From assembly GCA_019694735.1 (NCBI GenBank), contig JAIBBJ010000024.1:24636-88635 (forward strand): a stretch of DNA of 64,000 nucleotides. Reading direction: 5' to 3'. Source of the DNA: Gemmatimonadaceae bacterium. GTDB taxonomy: Bacteria; Gemmatimonadota; Gemmatimonadetes; Gemmatimonadales; Gemmatimonadaceae. Position 1 is the stretch's first letter, and each line of letters begins with the position of its first letter. A model generated the notes under the pieces. It did not search any database, was not told the origin of the DNA, and was given only the letters and a program-made list of their open reading frames with translations. Positions 7,089 to 15,943 of this stretch are shown one piece after another. The translations under genes and the position numbers were made by a program.

Positions 7089-10000
7089 AGGTCGCCGCGT
7101 TCTCCGTCCGGAACCGCCAGTTCACGCTGGTGGCCTTCTTCGCGATGCTGGCGATGGGGGCCTACTCGATCCTCTCGATCCCGCGGGCCGAGGATCCCTC
7201 ATTCCCGCTGCCGCTCTACCCGATCATCGTCGTCTACCCGGGCGCCAACCCGACCGACCTCGAGCAGCTCGTCGTGGACCCGATCGAGGACCGCATCCGC
7301 GCCCTCGATGACCTCGTGAGCCTCAAGACGAGCATCGAGGACGGGCTCGCGGCGATCCTCCCGGAGTTCGATGTCGCGGTGGATGCCGACCGGAAGTACG
7401 ACGAGGTGGTGCGCGAGATCAACGCGTTGCGCGCCACGCTCCCGCAGGACCTCGCACGGCTCGAAGTGAAGAAGATCTCGCCGACCGACGTGAACGTGGC
7501 GCAGTTCGCGCTCGTCTCCGAGACGGCTCCGTACGCCGAGCTCGACAAGCATGCACGCGCCCTGCGGGACGAGCTGGCGCGCCTGCCGGGCGTGAAGGCC
7601 TCCGAGACGTGGGGCTACCCTGACCGCGAGGTGCGCGTCGCGGTGGACGCCGGCCGCCTGGCCGAGCTGCGGATCCCCCTCACGACGGTGCTGCAGGCGA
7701 TCGGCGGCGAGAGCGTCAACATCCCGGGCGGGAGCGTGGACGCCGGGCGCCGCCGGTTCAACGTGCGGACCAGCGGCAGCTACCGCTCGCTCGACGAGGT
7801 GCGCGAGACGGTCATCGGCGGGGCGCCCGGCGCGACGGTGCGCGTCGGCGACGTCGCGGACGTCACGTGGGACTACGAGGAGCTGACCTCGTCGGCACGG
7901 CTCGACGGGAAGCGGGCGGTCTGGGTGGTGGCGAACATCCAGGACCGGCAGAACATCATGGCGGTGCGCGACCGGATCTGGGCGGCGGGCGACGCGTACC
8001 AGCGCGAGCTCCCGGCGGCGATCGCGCTCGAGCGTCCGTTCGACCAGTCGGCGAACGTGCGGATGCGGCTCTCCCGCCTCGGCACCGATTTCCTGCTGGC
8101 GATCCTCCTCGTGCTGCTCACGCTCCTGCCGCTCGGGTTCCGGGCATCGGGCATCGTGATGGTGAGCATCCCGCTCTCGCTCGCGATCGGCGTCACCGCC
8201 CTGAAGGCGGTCGGCTACACGATCAACCAGCTCTCGATCGTCGGGTTCGTGATCGCACTCGGCCTCCTGGTGGACGACTCGATCGTGGTGATCGAGAACA
8301 TCGCCCGGTTCCTGCGCGAGGGACGGTCGCGTGCCGAGGCGGCGATCGAGGCGACGCAGCAGATCTTCGTGGCGGTGCTCGGCACCACCGCCACGCTCAT
8401 CTTCGCGTTCCTGCCGGTGATGATGCTGCCCGGCACGGCGGGGAAGTTCATCCGCTCGATGCCGACGGCGGTGGTGCTGACGATCCTCGCGTCGCTGCTC
8501 GTCTCGCTGACGATGATCCCCTTCCTCGCCAGCCTCTTCCTCAAGGAGGAGGAGGATGAGCACGGCAACGTCTTCCTGCGGGCGCTGAACCGCGGCATCG
8601 ACCTCACGTACGGCCGTTGGCTGCACCGGGCGCTCGCGTACCCGTGGCGGACGCTCGCCGTGGCCGTGGTGCTGTTCGCGGGCGCGGTGGCGCTCGTACC
8701 GTCGATCGGCTTCTCGCTCTTCCCCAAGGCCGGCACGCCGCAGTTCCTCGTGACCGTCGCGGCGCCGGACGGGTCGTCGCTCGCCGTGACCGACTCCGCG
8801 GTGCGCGTGGCCGAGCGCGCGGTGATGGCGCGGCCCGAGGTGCGGGCGACGTACGCCAACGTCGGCCGCGGCAACCCGAAGATCTACTACAACATCAACT
8901 CGCAGTCGGAGCGCACCACGTACGGCGAACTGTTCGTGCTCCTGCACGACTACGACGCCGAGCGCACGCCGGCGATGCTCGACACCCTGCGTGCGGCGTT
9001 CGACGCGTATCCCGACGCGCGGATCGAGGTGAAGGAGTTCGAGAACGGCCCGCCGATCGACGCACCGATCGAGATCCGCGTGCGCGGCGAGGACCTCGAC
9101 TCGCTCCGCGCGATCGCGGCGCGGCTGGAGGCGCTGATCGCCGCCGAGCCGGGGACGCGCGACGTGGTGAACCCGCTGCGCGTGAGCCGCACCGACCTCG
9201 CGCTCCGGCTCGATCGCGCGAAGGCCGGCCTCCTCGGCGTGCCGACGGCCGAGATCGACCGCACCGTCCGCTTCGGCCTCGCGGGGCTGCCCGCCGGCCG
9301 GATCCGCGACTCCGACGGCGAGGAGTACCCGGTCACGCTCCGGCTCCCCGGCGCGGCGCGGAAGGACGCCAGTGCGCTCGACCGGCTGTTCGTCTCGTCG
9401 GTCACGGGCGCGCAGGTGCCCCTCCGCCAGCTCGCCGCCTTCGACTTCCAGGCCTCGGCGCCGCTCATCCAGCACTGGGACGGGCAGCGGGCGGTCACGG
9501 TGACCTCGCAGGTGCGCACCGGCTACAATACCGACCGCGTGACGCGGGCGATCCTGGCTCGGCTCGACTCCTTCCCGCTGCCCAGCGGATACCGGATCGA
9601 GGCGGCGGGCGAGATCGCGAGCCGGGAGTCGAGCTTCGGCGGGCTCGGCAATGCGATCCTCATCGCGACGTTCGGCATCCTCGCGATCCTCGTGCTCGAG
9701 TTCCGCACCTTCCGCGGGATGCTCATCGTCTCGAGCGTGATCCCCCTCGGGGTGATCGGGGGGCTCGTCGGGCTCTGGTCCACCGGCTACACGCTCAGCT
9801 TCACCGCGGTGATCGGCTTCGTGGCGCTCATCGGCATCGAGATCAAGAACTCGATCCTGCTGGTGGATTTCACGAACCAGCTGCGCGAGCAGGGCCTCGG
9901 CCTCCGAGAGGCGATCGAGAAGGCCGGCCGCATCCGCTTCGTCCCGATCGTGCTGACCTCGGCGACCGCGATCGGCGGCCTGCTGCCGCTCGCCGTGCAG

Positions 10001-10171
10001 GGGAGTTCGCTCTATTCGCCACTGGCGGTGGTGATCATCGGCGGGCTGGTGAGCTCGACCCTGCTGTCGCGGCTCGTGACCCCCGTGCTGTACGAGCTGC
10101 TGCCGCCGATGCCGCAGGATGTGGGGGCGCCGGCCGCCGACGCGCGCCCGGCACCGCTGCCGGCCGTGTGA
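7085..10171 (+). CDS. RND-family efflux permease
   Basis: Proton-driven inner-membrane pump subunit of 1028 residues, the usual length for AcrB/MexB-type permeases. It starts at GTG 7085, overlapping the adaptor stop. The N-terminal helix (QFTLVAFFAMLAMGAYSIL) is followed by the large porter loop. Transmembrane helix 4 carries GLLVDDSIVVIENI near residues 393-407 with the paired aspartates of the proton relay. A second half repeats the layout, with GFVALIGIEIKNSILLVDF near 915-935. Neighbours give the complete tripartite pump. Sequence features place it in the broad AcrB/HAE-like group rather than the metal-specific CzcA type, but the substrate is unknown. Confidence 0.92.
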   Translation: MKVAAFSVRNRQFTLVAFFAMLAMGAYSILSIPRAEDPSFPLPLYPIIVVYPGANPTDLEQLVVDPIEDRIRALDDLVSLKTSIEDGLAAILPEFDVAVDADRKYDEVVREINALRATLPQDLARLEVKKISPTDVNVAQFALVSETAPYAELDKHARALRDELARLPGVKASETWGYPDREVRVAVDAGRLAELRIPLTTVLQAIGGESVNIPGGSVDAGRRRFNVRTSGSYRSLDEVRETVIGGAPGATVRVGDVADVTWDYEELTSSARLDGKRAVWVVANIQDRQNIMAVRDRIWAAGDAYQRELPAAIALERPFDQSANVRMRLSRLGTDFLLAILLVLLTLLPLGFRASGIVMVSIPLSLAIGVTALKAVGYTINQLSIVGFVIALGLLVDDSIVVIENIARFLREGRSRAEAAIEATQQIFVAVLGTTATLIFAFLPVMMLPGTAGKFIRSMPTAVVLTILASLLVSLTMIPFLASLFLKEEEDEHGNVFLRALNRGIDLTYGRWLHRALAYPWRTLAVAVVLFAGAVALVPSIGFSLFPKAGTPQFLVTVAAPDGSSLAVTDSAVRVAERAVMARPEVRATYANVGRGNPKIYYNINSQSERTTYGELFVLLHDYDAERTPAMLDTLRAAFDAYPDARIEVKEFENGPPIDAPIEIRVRGEDLDSLRAIAARLEALIAAEPGTRDVVNPLRVSRTDLALRLDRAKAGLLGVPTAEIDRTVRFGLAGLPAGRIRDSDGEEYPVTLRLPGAARKDASALDRLFVSSVTGAQVPLRQLAAFDFQASAPLIQHWDGQRAVTVTSQVRTGYNTDRVTRAILARLDSFPLPSGYRIEAAGEIASRESSFGGLGNAILIATFGILAILVLEFRTFRGMLIVSSVIPLGVIGGLVGLWSTGYTLSFTAVIGFVALIGIEIKNSILLVDFTNQLREQGLGLREAIEKAGRIRFVPIVLTSATAIGGLLPLAVQGSSLYSPLAVVIIGGLVSSTLLSRLVTPVLYELLPPMPQDVGAPAADARPAPLPAV

Positions 10172-10256
10172 CCTGGAGCACCAAGGCGACGCGGGCACGG
10201 TCCGTCCGGACGGTGCGCCGCTGGCGTCCGGGGCCGGACCGCACAGATTTCCGTCC

Positions 10257-11657
10257 GTGCGCGCGCGATCCGTCCTTCGACACGGCCTTGCCGTTCTGTT
10301 CCTCGCGGTGGTGCCGGGTGCCGCCGACGCACAGGGCGAACGCGCGGCCGACTCCGTCCGTGCGAAGGAGATCCACGATCGCGCGATCAGCGACCTGCAG
10401 GCGGCGCGCTACGACAGCGCGATCGTGCGGTTCCGTGAGGCGATCCGCATCCGGGCCACGATCGGCGACTCCGTCGGGCTGGCTCGGTCGCTGAACAGCA
10501 TCGGCACCGCGAACTTCCAGGTCGGCCAGTACGAACTGGCGATCGACCGCTTCGTGAGTTCGCTTGCGATCCGGCGTGCCCTCGCCGATTCCGCGGGGAT
10601 GGCCCGCGTGCTGACGAACCTCGGGGCCACCTATCAGGACCTGAACCAGACGACGCGCGCCCTCGAGACGGTCCGCGAGGCGGTCGCGCTCGCCGAGCGC
10701 GGCGGCGACCGCCTCGTGCTCGCCTACGCGCTGACGACGCTCGCGGCGCTGACCAGCGAGCAGGGGGACCAACCGGGGGCGATGGCGCTCATCGGCCGTG
10801 CCCGCGAGCTGTACCGTCCCTCGCAGGGGCTCGGCACGGTGCAGGACTCGATCGAGGGCTGGCGGTTCACGACCCGGCCGCTCGGGCTCGCGCTCGTGCG
10901 GTCCGGCGCCGCCGACCGTGGCCTGCCGATGCTCGAGGCGCTGGTGGACAGCATGGCCGCGTCGCCCGGGGCGACGCGCGGGGAGGCGTGGGCCCGGATC
11001 ACGCTCGGCGAGGCCTATGCCACGCTGGGGCGCCTCGACGATGCGCGGACGCAGTACGAGCGGGGCCTCGCGATCACGCGCCCGTCCTCGCAGCGCCCGC
11101 TGGCGCTGCAGGCGCTCCGCGACCTCGGCGACGTGGAGACGCGGGCCGGCAGGCCGGCGGTCGCGCTCGCGCACCTCCACGGCTACCTCGCGCTGCGCGA
11201 CACGCTCTTCAGCGAGGTCGCGCTCCAGCGGCTCGCCTCAGCGGAGTCGCGCCTCGAGATGGATCGGCTGGTCGAGGCCGGCCGGTCGCAGGAGGCGCGG
11301 ATCGCGCGGCAGCGCGTCATCGCCGCCCTCGGTGCCGTGATCCTCGTGCTCGCCGGCATCGCCGTCGCCCTGCTGGTCCACTACAATCGGCTCGGGCGCC
11401 GCCGCGAGGCCGAGCTCGCGCGCACGAACGCCGAGCTGCGCACGGCGCTCGATGACGTGCGGACCCTGTCGGGGCTCATCCCCATCTGCGCGAACTGCAA
11501 GAACGTGCGCGACGACCGTGGCTACTGGGAGGCGGTGGAGACCTACGTCACCAACCGCTCCGACGCGATGTTCTCGCACAGCATCTGCCCGAACTGCGGG
11601 CCGAAGCTCTACGGCGACGAGTGGCATCAGCACACCGGTGAGGCGCCGCATCCCTGA
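10257..11657 (+). CDS. TPR-repeat membrane protein with C-terminal four-Cys domain
   Basis: Unrecognised in this arrangement. From GTG 10257 there are 466 residues: a signal peptide (LRHGLAVLFLAVVPGAADA), about six tetratricopeptide repeats from 30 to 330 (for example SLNSIGTANFQVGQYELAIDRF), a short coiled stretch, and one transmembrane helix at about 354-377. After another coiled segment comes a C-terminal domain with ICANC near 411-415 and ICPNC near 443-447. That Cys4 domain with GYWEAVETYV and FSHSICP is familiar as a tail of bacterial histidine kinases and response regulators, but no kinase is present here. Topology suggests periplasmic TPRs sensing or binding something and a cytoplasmic Cys4 output. 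GTG 10257 was chosen for the signal peptide; the longer frame runs back into the permease. Confidence 0.7.
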   Translation: MRARSVLRHGLAVLFLAVVPGAADAQGERAADSVRAKEIHDRAISDLQAARYDSAIVRFREAIRIRATIGDSVGLARSLNSIGTANFQVGQYELAIDRFVSSLAIRRALADSAGMARVLTNLGATYQDLNQTTRALETVREAVALAERGGDRLVLAYALTTLAALTSEQGDQPGAMALIGRARELYRPSQGLGTVQDSIEGWRFTTRPLGLALVRSGAADRGLPMLEALVDSMAASPGATRGEAWARITLGEAYATLGRLDDARTQYERGLAITRPSSQRPLALQALRDLGDVETRAGRPAVALAHLHGYLALRDTLFSEVALQRLASAESRLEMDRLVEAGRSQEARIARQRVIAALGAVILVLAGIAVALLVHYNRLGRRREAELARTNAELRTALDDVRTLSGLIPICANCKNVRDDRGYWEAVETYVTNRSDAMFSHSICPNCGPKLYGDEWHQHTGEAPHP

Positions 11658-11690
11658 ACGCCGCGCTGGCGGGCGGTCCCGGCTGCGCCG

Positions 11691-12971
11691 TCAGCGCACC
11701 GTGCGGGTCTTCCGCTTCAGGAAATCCATCAGGATGAACTGCCCGAGCGTCATGGTGTTCGTGAAGTAGGCCCGCCCGCGCGTGATCGCGCTGACCATCT
11801 TCACGAACTCCACCAGCGCGCGGTCGCGCGCGAGCATGAAGGTGTTCACCGGAATCCCCGACTTCCGGCAGGCCGCCACCTCGGTGAGCGTCTCCTGCAG
11901 CACGAACGCGTCGAGCCCCATCGAGTTCTTGTAGATCCGGCCGTCGGGCATCGTCAGGGCGCTCGGCTTCCCGTCGGTGATCATCACGATCTGGCGCATG
12001 TCCTTCCGCTGCGCCATCAGGATCCGACGGGCCAGCTTGAGCCCCTCGGCGGTGTTGGTGTGGTAGGGGCCCACCTGCGCCTTCGCCAGCGCGCCCATCG
12101 GGATCTCCTCCGCCGAATCGTGGAAGAGCACCACCTTGATGGTGTCGCCGGGGAACTGCGTGCGGATGAGGTGCGTCAGGGCGAGCGCGACCTTCTTCGC
12201 CGGCGTGAAGCGGTCCTCGCCGTAGAGGATCATCGAGTGCGAGCAGTCGAGCATCAGCACGGTCGCGCAGCTCGACCGGTACTCGCTCTGGCGCACCATC
12301 AGGTCGCCGTAGTCGAGGTCCATCGGGACGTCGAGCGAGCCGGTGCGCAGCATCGCGTTCCGCAGCGTCTCGGTCACGTCGAGGTTGAGCGCGTCGCCGA
12401 ACTCATACGGCTTGCTCCACGCGTCCGCCTCGATGCCGGTCGCGAGCCATGGCGTGTCGTGGGATCCGAAGCTCGACCTGCCGATGCCGCCGAGGATGCC
12501 CCGCAGCGACTTGTAGCCGAGGAAGTCGATGCCCTTCGACGTGAGGTCGAACTGCACGTCCTGCGCGGCCGCCTGCGCGAGGCCGCCCGGGCCGAAGACG
12601 GACTGGTGCCCCGCCGGCGCCTGCGGCGCCTGGTCGGTCTTGAGGAACCCCTCGGCGATCAGGCGCTGCACGATGTCGTCGAGGAGCTTCGACAGCTTGG
12701 CCTCGGAGACCTCGTCACCGTCACCGCGGAGCGCCTCGAGCATCTCCGGCGTGAACTGGCCGCTCTGGATCAGCGCGTCGAGGATCGCCTGCTTGAGCGC
12801 CGAGAGCGAGCGGTCGGCGTCCTCGCCGGTCTCGCCCCAGTACGGATGGTGCTGCGCGCCGCCCGCGAACCCCGACTGCAGGAGGAAGTCCGCGAGGCCG
12901 TCGAGCAGCGCCTGCAGGTCCACCGCGTCGGCGGATTCAGGGCTGAAGCGCTTGTAGGTGTGGAATCGCAT
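11691..12971 (-). CDS. VWA-domain protein, probable partner of the ChlI-like AAA+ protein
   Basis: 426 residues. The N-terminal half is helical and hydrophilic ([19 protein letters not shown]). The C-terminal half is a von Willebrand A domain: the metal-binding DCSHS (MIDAS D-x-S-x-S) is near residues 239-243, followed by [15 protein letters not shown] and MITDGKPS. The protein ends in a basic tail ([10 protein letters not shown]). Such VWA proteins usually work with MoxR/ChlI-type AAA+ ATPases in inserting cofactors or remodelling complexes. A matching AAA+ gene lies 5.3 kb away on the same strand (18300-19763). From memory, the pair resembles mycobacterial Rv0958/Rv0959; that comparison was not computed. 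It lies 12 bases downstream of the CaCA antiporter gene, probably in one transcript. Confidence 0.78.
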   Translation of the reverse strand: MRFHTYKRFSPESADAVDLQALLDGLADFLLQSGFAGGAQHHPYWGETGEDADRSLSALKQAILDALIQSGQFTPEMLEALRGDGDEVSEAKLSKLLDDIVQRLIAEGFLKTDQAPQAPAGHQSVFGPGGLAQAAAQDVQFDLTSKGIDFLGYKSLRGILGGIGRSSFGSHDTPWLATGIEADAWSKPYEFGDALNLDVTETLRNAMLRTGSLDVPMDLDYGDLMVRQSEYRSSCATVLMLDCSHSMILYGEDRFTPAKKVALALTHLIRTQFPGDTIKVVLFHDSAEEIPMGALAKAQVGPYHTNTAEGLKLARRILMAQRKDMRQIVMITDGKPSALTMPDGRIYKNSMGLDAFVLQETLTEVAACRKSGIPVNTFMLARDRALVEFVKMVSAITRGRAYFTNTMTLGQFILMDFLKRKTRTVR

Positions 12972-12983
12972 GGACGCGCCTCC

Positions 12984-13958
12984 TTACCGGCCCAACACGA
13001 GGAGTGTCAGGTAGGTTCCGTACGCCGCCACCAGGACGCCGCCCTCCGCGCGGCTCACGGTGAACCGGCTCCGCATCATCGGGAAGAGCGCCAGGGAGAG
13101 CCCGAGCATCCAGACGAAGTCGGACCGCAGCATCGCGTCCGAGACGACGATCGGCCGGAGGAGGGCGCTGGTCCCGAGGATCCCGAGGATGTTGAAGATG
13201 TTCGAACCGATCACGTTGCCGAGGGCGATCTCGCCCTCGCCGCGGCGCGCCGCCATGAGCGAGGTCGCCGCCTCCGGCGCCCCGGTCCCGGCGGCGACGA
13301 TGGTGAGGCCGATGATCCGCTCGGTGAGCCCCGCGGCGCGCGCCAGTGTGACCGCGCCCCGCAGGAGGACCTCGCCGCCGACCACGAGCATGGCGACCCC
13401 GACGGCGATGAGCAGCAGCGCCCGGCCGAGCGGCGCGTCGCCGTCCAGGACCTCCTTGCGCTCCACCTGCTCCGCCAGGTCCGCCGCCTCCTCGCCCGTC
13501 ACCTCGGTCCGGCCGATCCGGACGAGATACGCCGTGAAGAGGCCGATCGCCACGACGAAGAATGTGCCTTCCAGGCGGTCCAGCCTCCCGTCCCGGGCCA
13601 GCAGCAGCAGCTGGAAGCTGGCGAGGAACATGAACGGCCACTCGAGCCGCACCGCCCCGGCGTGCACGCGCATCGGCCGCACCAGTGCGGTCAGCCCCAG
13701 CACCGCGCCGATGTTGAAGATGTTCGAGCCGACGACGTTGCCGACGCCGAGGTCCGCCGCGCCGCGCAGCGACGACGCGACGCTGACGGTCAGCTCGGGA
13801 AGCGACGTGCCCATCGACACGATCGTCAGGCCGATGACGGCCGGCGAGATGCGCATGCGGCGGGCCACCGTGACCGCACCGCGCACCAGGAGGTCGGCGC
13901 CCGATCCGAGGATCGCGATGCCGATCACCACGAGACCGAACGGGAGGAGGAGGGCCAT
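12984..13958 (-). CDS. Calcium/sodium antiporter, CaCA family (YrbG-like)
   Basis: Inner-membrane cation exchanger with about ten transmembrane helices in two inverted halves. The two alpha repeats are clear: GTSLPELTVSVA...GNVVGSNIFN in the first half and GTGAPEAATSLMA...GNVIGSNIFN in the second, with the ion-coordinating Glu and Asn-rich motifs. A hydrophilic loop (TEVTGEEAADLAEQVERKE) separates the halves. I placed the start at ATG 13958; an in-frame TTG at 13970 would add four residues. It follows marR by about 60 bases on the same strand and precedes the VWA gene, so a marR-antiporter-VWA transcript is possible. Confidence 0.88.
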   Translation of the reverse strand: MALLLPFGLVVIGIAILGSGADLLVRGAVTVARRMRISPAVIGLTIVSMGTSLPELTVSVASSLRGAADLGVGNVVGSNIFNIGAVLGLTALVRPMRVHAGAVRLEWPFMFLASFQLLLLARDGRLDRLEGTFFVVAIGLFTAYLVRIGRTEVTGEEAADLAEQVERKEVLDGDAPLGRALLLIAVGVAMLVVGGEVLLRGAVTLARAAGLTERIIGLTIVAAGTGAPEAATSLMAARRGEGEIALGNVIGSNIFNILGILGTSALLRPIVVSDAMLRSDFVWMLGLSLALFPMMRSRFTVSRAEGGVLVAAYGTYLTLLVLGR

Positions 13959-14018
13959 GCCCGAAATCAAGCGCAGGGGCGGCGAGCCGCCAGCCGTGGA
14001 TGCCGGCTCGCGGCGAGC

Positions 14019-14540
14019 CTAGCCGACCGACTCGCGATCCATGTCCACGGCGAGCTCCGTCAGCACAGCGACGACGAGACGGACCTCCTCCGGTGACCGT
14101 GCCCCGAGCGACCGCAGCACCGATCCTTCGATCGTGTCCGGGTCGTGCCGTCGATAGCGTTCGCCCTGCGGCGTGACTCGGATCTGCACGCGGCGCCGGT
14201 CGTTCGGATCATATTCGCGCGCCAGCAGGTCCATCGCCTCGAGCCGACCGAGCGCCGAGGAGAGGGTGCCCGGGTCCACGTGGAGCAGCTGCGCGAGCCG
14301 GCCCGCCGAGAGGCCGGGGTTCTCGCCCACGAGCCGCAGGATGATGCGCTGGGAACCGGTCACGCCGAGGTCGCGCTGCATGCGCCGGGACCGGCGCTCC
14401 ATGGCGTGGTTCAGGCGCCAGAGCAGGCGCAGGAACTCGAGGCTGGGGTCGGGCTCCTGCTCCGCACGGATGGGTGGCTCGACGACCGGTTCCGGCGGAC
14501 GTGCCGAGGTGGGCCTCGGCGAGAGGGTCGGATGTCGCAT
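14019..14540 (-). CDS. MarR-family transcriptional regulator
   Basis: 173 residues with a Pro-rich N-terminal leader. The winged helix-turn-helix (GVTGSQRIILRLVGENPGLS, then AGRLAQLLHVDPGTLSSALGRLE, then a wing with YDPNDRRRVQIRVTPQG) is diagnostic for MarR. A long N-terminal and C-terminal helix would form the dimer interface. The gene starts 20 bases from a perfect 18-bp palindrome shared with the divergent MFS exporter, so it very likely represses that gene and itself. The inducing ligand is unknown. Confidence 0.9.
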   Translation of the reverse strand: MRHPTLSPRPTSARPPEPVVEPPIRAEQEPDPSLEFLRLLWRLNHAMERRSRRMQRDLGVTGSQRIILRLVGENPGLSAGRLAQLLHVDPGTLSSALGRLEAMDLLAREYDPNDRRRVQIRVTPQGERYRRHDPDTIEGSVLRSLGARSPEEVRLVVAVLTELAVDMDRESVG

Positions 14541-14560
14541 GGTCGCTATCTAGCACGCGG

Positions 14561-14578
14561 TACTTGGAATTCCAAGTA
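14561..14578. promoter_or_regulatory. MarR operator: perfect palindrome TACTTGGAATTCCAAGTA
   Basis: Eighteen bases of perfect dyad symmetry, 20 bases upstream of marR and 28 bases upstream of the MFS exporter. Each arm contains TTGGAA, which could serve as a -35 element for both divergent promoters (14564-14569 on plus; complement of 14570-14575 on minus). The matching -10 elements are weak, so the promoter reading is tentative. The operator reading is strong. Confidence 0.8.
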
Positions 14579-14606
14579 TCCGCCCGGGATACCTTTCGGG
14601 CACCCG

Positions 14607-15842
14607 ATGGCCGCCGCGTCCCCGCCCCGCCCCCGCAACCCGTTCCGGCTCCTCGCGACCTACCGGAACTTCCGGCTGTTCTGGGTGGGGCAGACCATCT
14701 CGCTCGTCGGCTCCTGGATGCAGACCGTCGCGGTGGGGTGGACGGCCCTGGAGCTGACGAACGACCCGTTCATGGTCGGGCTCGTCTCCGCGGCGAACAC
14801 CTTCCCGATCCTGCTCCTCTCGCTGCCCGGCGGCCTGGTCGCGGACCGCAACAGCAAGCTTCGCGTGGTGCGCCTCGCGCAGTTCCTGATGCTCGGGGAG
14901 GCGGCGGCGTTGTGGGCCCTCGCGGCCACCGGGCACCTGACCATCGGATGGCTCATCGCGCTGGCGCTCGTGGGCGGCGTGCTCGGCGCGTTCGAGATCC
15001 CGGCCCGCCAGAGCCTCATGGTCGAGCTGGTGGGGAAGGCCGACCTCGCGCCGGCGATCGGGCTCAACTCGATGGGCTTCAACCTCGCGCGGGTGCTCGG
15101 ACCGAGCGTCGCCGCGCTGGTGATCGCCCGGCTCGGTGTCGCGTGGACGTTCGGCCTGAATGCGCTCAGCTACCTCGCGGTGCTGCTCGGCCTCGCGCTG
15201 ATCCGACTCGAGGAGCGCCGCGCGGCCGTCCGTCCGGGCGAGAGCGCGCTCGACGGCATGCGCGACGCGGTGCGCCACGTCCGCGCGACGGAGCCGCTCC
15301 CGATCCTGCTGGCCATCGCCACCATCTTCTCGGTGCTCGGCGTGCCGATCATCACCCTGCTGCCGGTCGTCGCGCGCGACCAGCTGCACCTCACCGCCGA
15401 CGGCTACGGCGGGCTGATGGCCATGCTCGGCCTCGGCGCGGTCGCCGGGGCGCTGTCCATCGCGGCGACTGGAGGCGGGGTGGAGCGCGGCCGGCTCTTC
15501 CGGCGCGCCAGCTTCGCATTCCCGCTGTTGCTGATCGTCTTCGGCTTCGTGCACACGCCGTGGGTGAACGGCCTCCTGCTCCTTGCGATCGGCTTCACGA
15601 TGATCCTCAACAACGCGCTCGTGAACGCGCGGTTGCAGGAGCTCGTGCCGGACGCGCTCCGGGGGCGCGTGCTCTCGCTCTACGTGATGGTGTACGTCGG
15701 CGGATCCCCGATCGGGAGCTTCGTCGGCGGATGGGTCGCGCGGCAGTGGGGGGTGGACTGGGCCATCGGCGGCGGCGCGGCGCTCATGCTCACCTTCGCG
15801 ATCTGGGCCTTCCGGGCGCACCCCAGGCTCACTGCACACTGA
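14607..15842 (+). CDS. MFS exporter (EntS/MFS_3-like)
   Basis: Inner-membrane major-facilitator exporter of 411 residues with about twelve hydrophobic segments. The first helix region has NFRLFWVGQTISLVGSWMQ, followed by the MFS loop motif LPGGLVADRNSKLRVV between helices 2 and 3. The second half carries GRLFRRASF and RLQELVPDALRGRVLSLY, typical of the EntS/MFS_3 group of drug or siderophore exporters. ATG 14607 starts immediately before the conserved NPFRLLATYRNFRLFW leader; longer versions read antisense through marR. Control by the divergent MarR is predicted. Substrate unknown. Confidence 0.88.
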   Translation: MAAASPPRPRNPFRLLATYRNFRLFWVGQTISLVGSWMQTVAVGWTALELTNDPFMVGLVSAANTFPILLLSLPGGLVADRNSKLRVVRLAQFLMLGEAAALWALAATGHLTIGWLIALALVGGVLGAFEIPARQSLMVELVGKADLAPAIGLNSMGFNLARVLGPSVAALVIARLGVAWTFGLNALSYLAVLLGLALIRLEERRAAVRPGESALDGMRDAVRHVRATEPLPILLAIATIFSVLGVPIITLLPVVARDQLHLTADGYGGLMAMLGLGAVAGALSIAATGGGVERGRLFRRASFAFPLLLIVFGFVHTPWVNGLLLLAIGFTMILNNALVNARLQELVPDALRGRVLSLYVMVYVGGSPIGSFVGGWVARQWGVDWAIGGGAALMLTFAIWAFRAHPRLTAH

Positions 15843-15858
15843 GCGCGCAGATACTCGT

Positions 15859-15880
15859 GCGGCCCGACTGTCTGGGCCGC
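15859..15880 (+). terminator. Weak hairpin after the MFS gene
   Basis: GCGGCCC (15859-15865) pairs with GGGCCGC (15874-15880) around an 8-base loop, 17 bases after the MFS stop. No T tract follows, so termination is only suggested. Confidence 0.35.
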
Positions 15881-15943
15881 CGGACAAGGTGGCCTGCGCG
15901 GTGCCTGCCGGGTAGATAACGGTTCCCTCGGCCCGGAGGCCCA

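Noticed and set aside
7199..10198. Minus-strand open frame of about 1000 codons opposite the RND permease
   Set aside because: Same artefact; the permease has all RND motifs on the plus strand.
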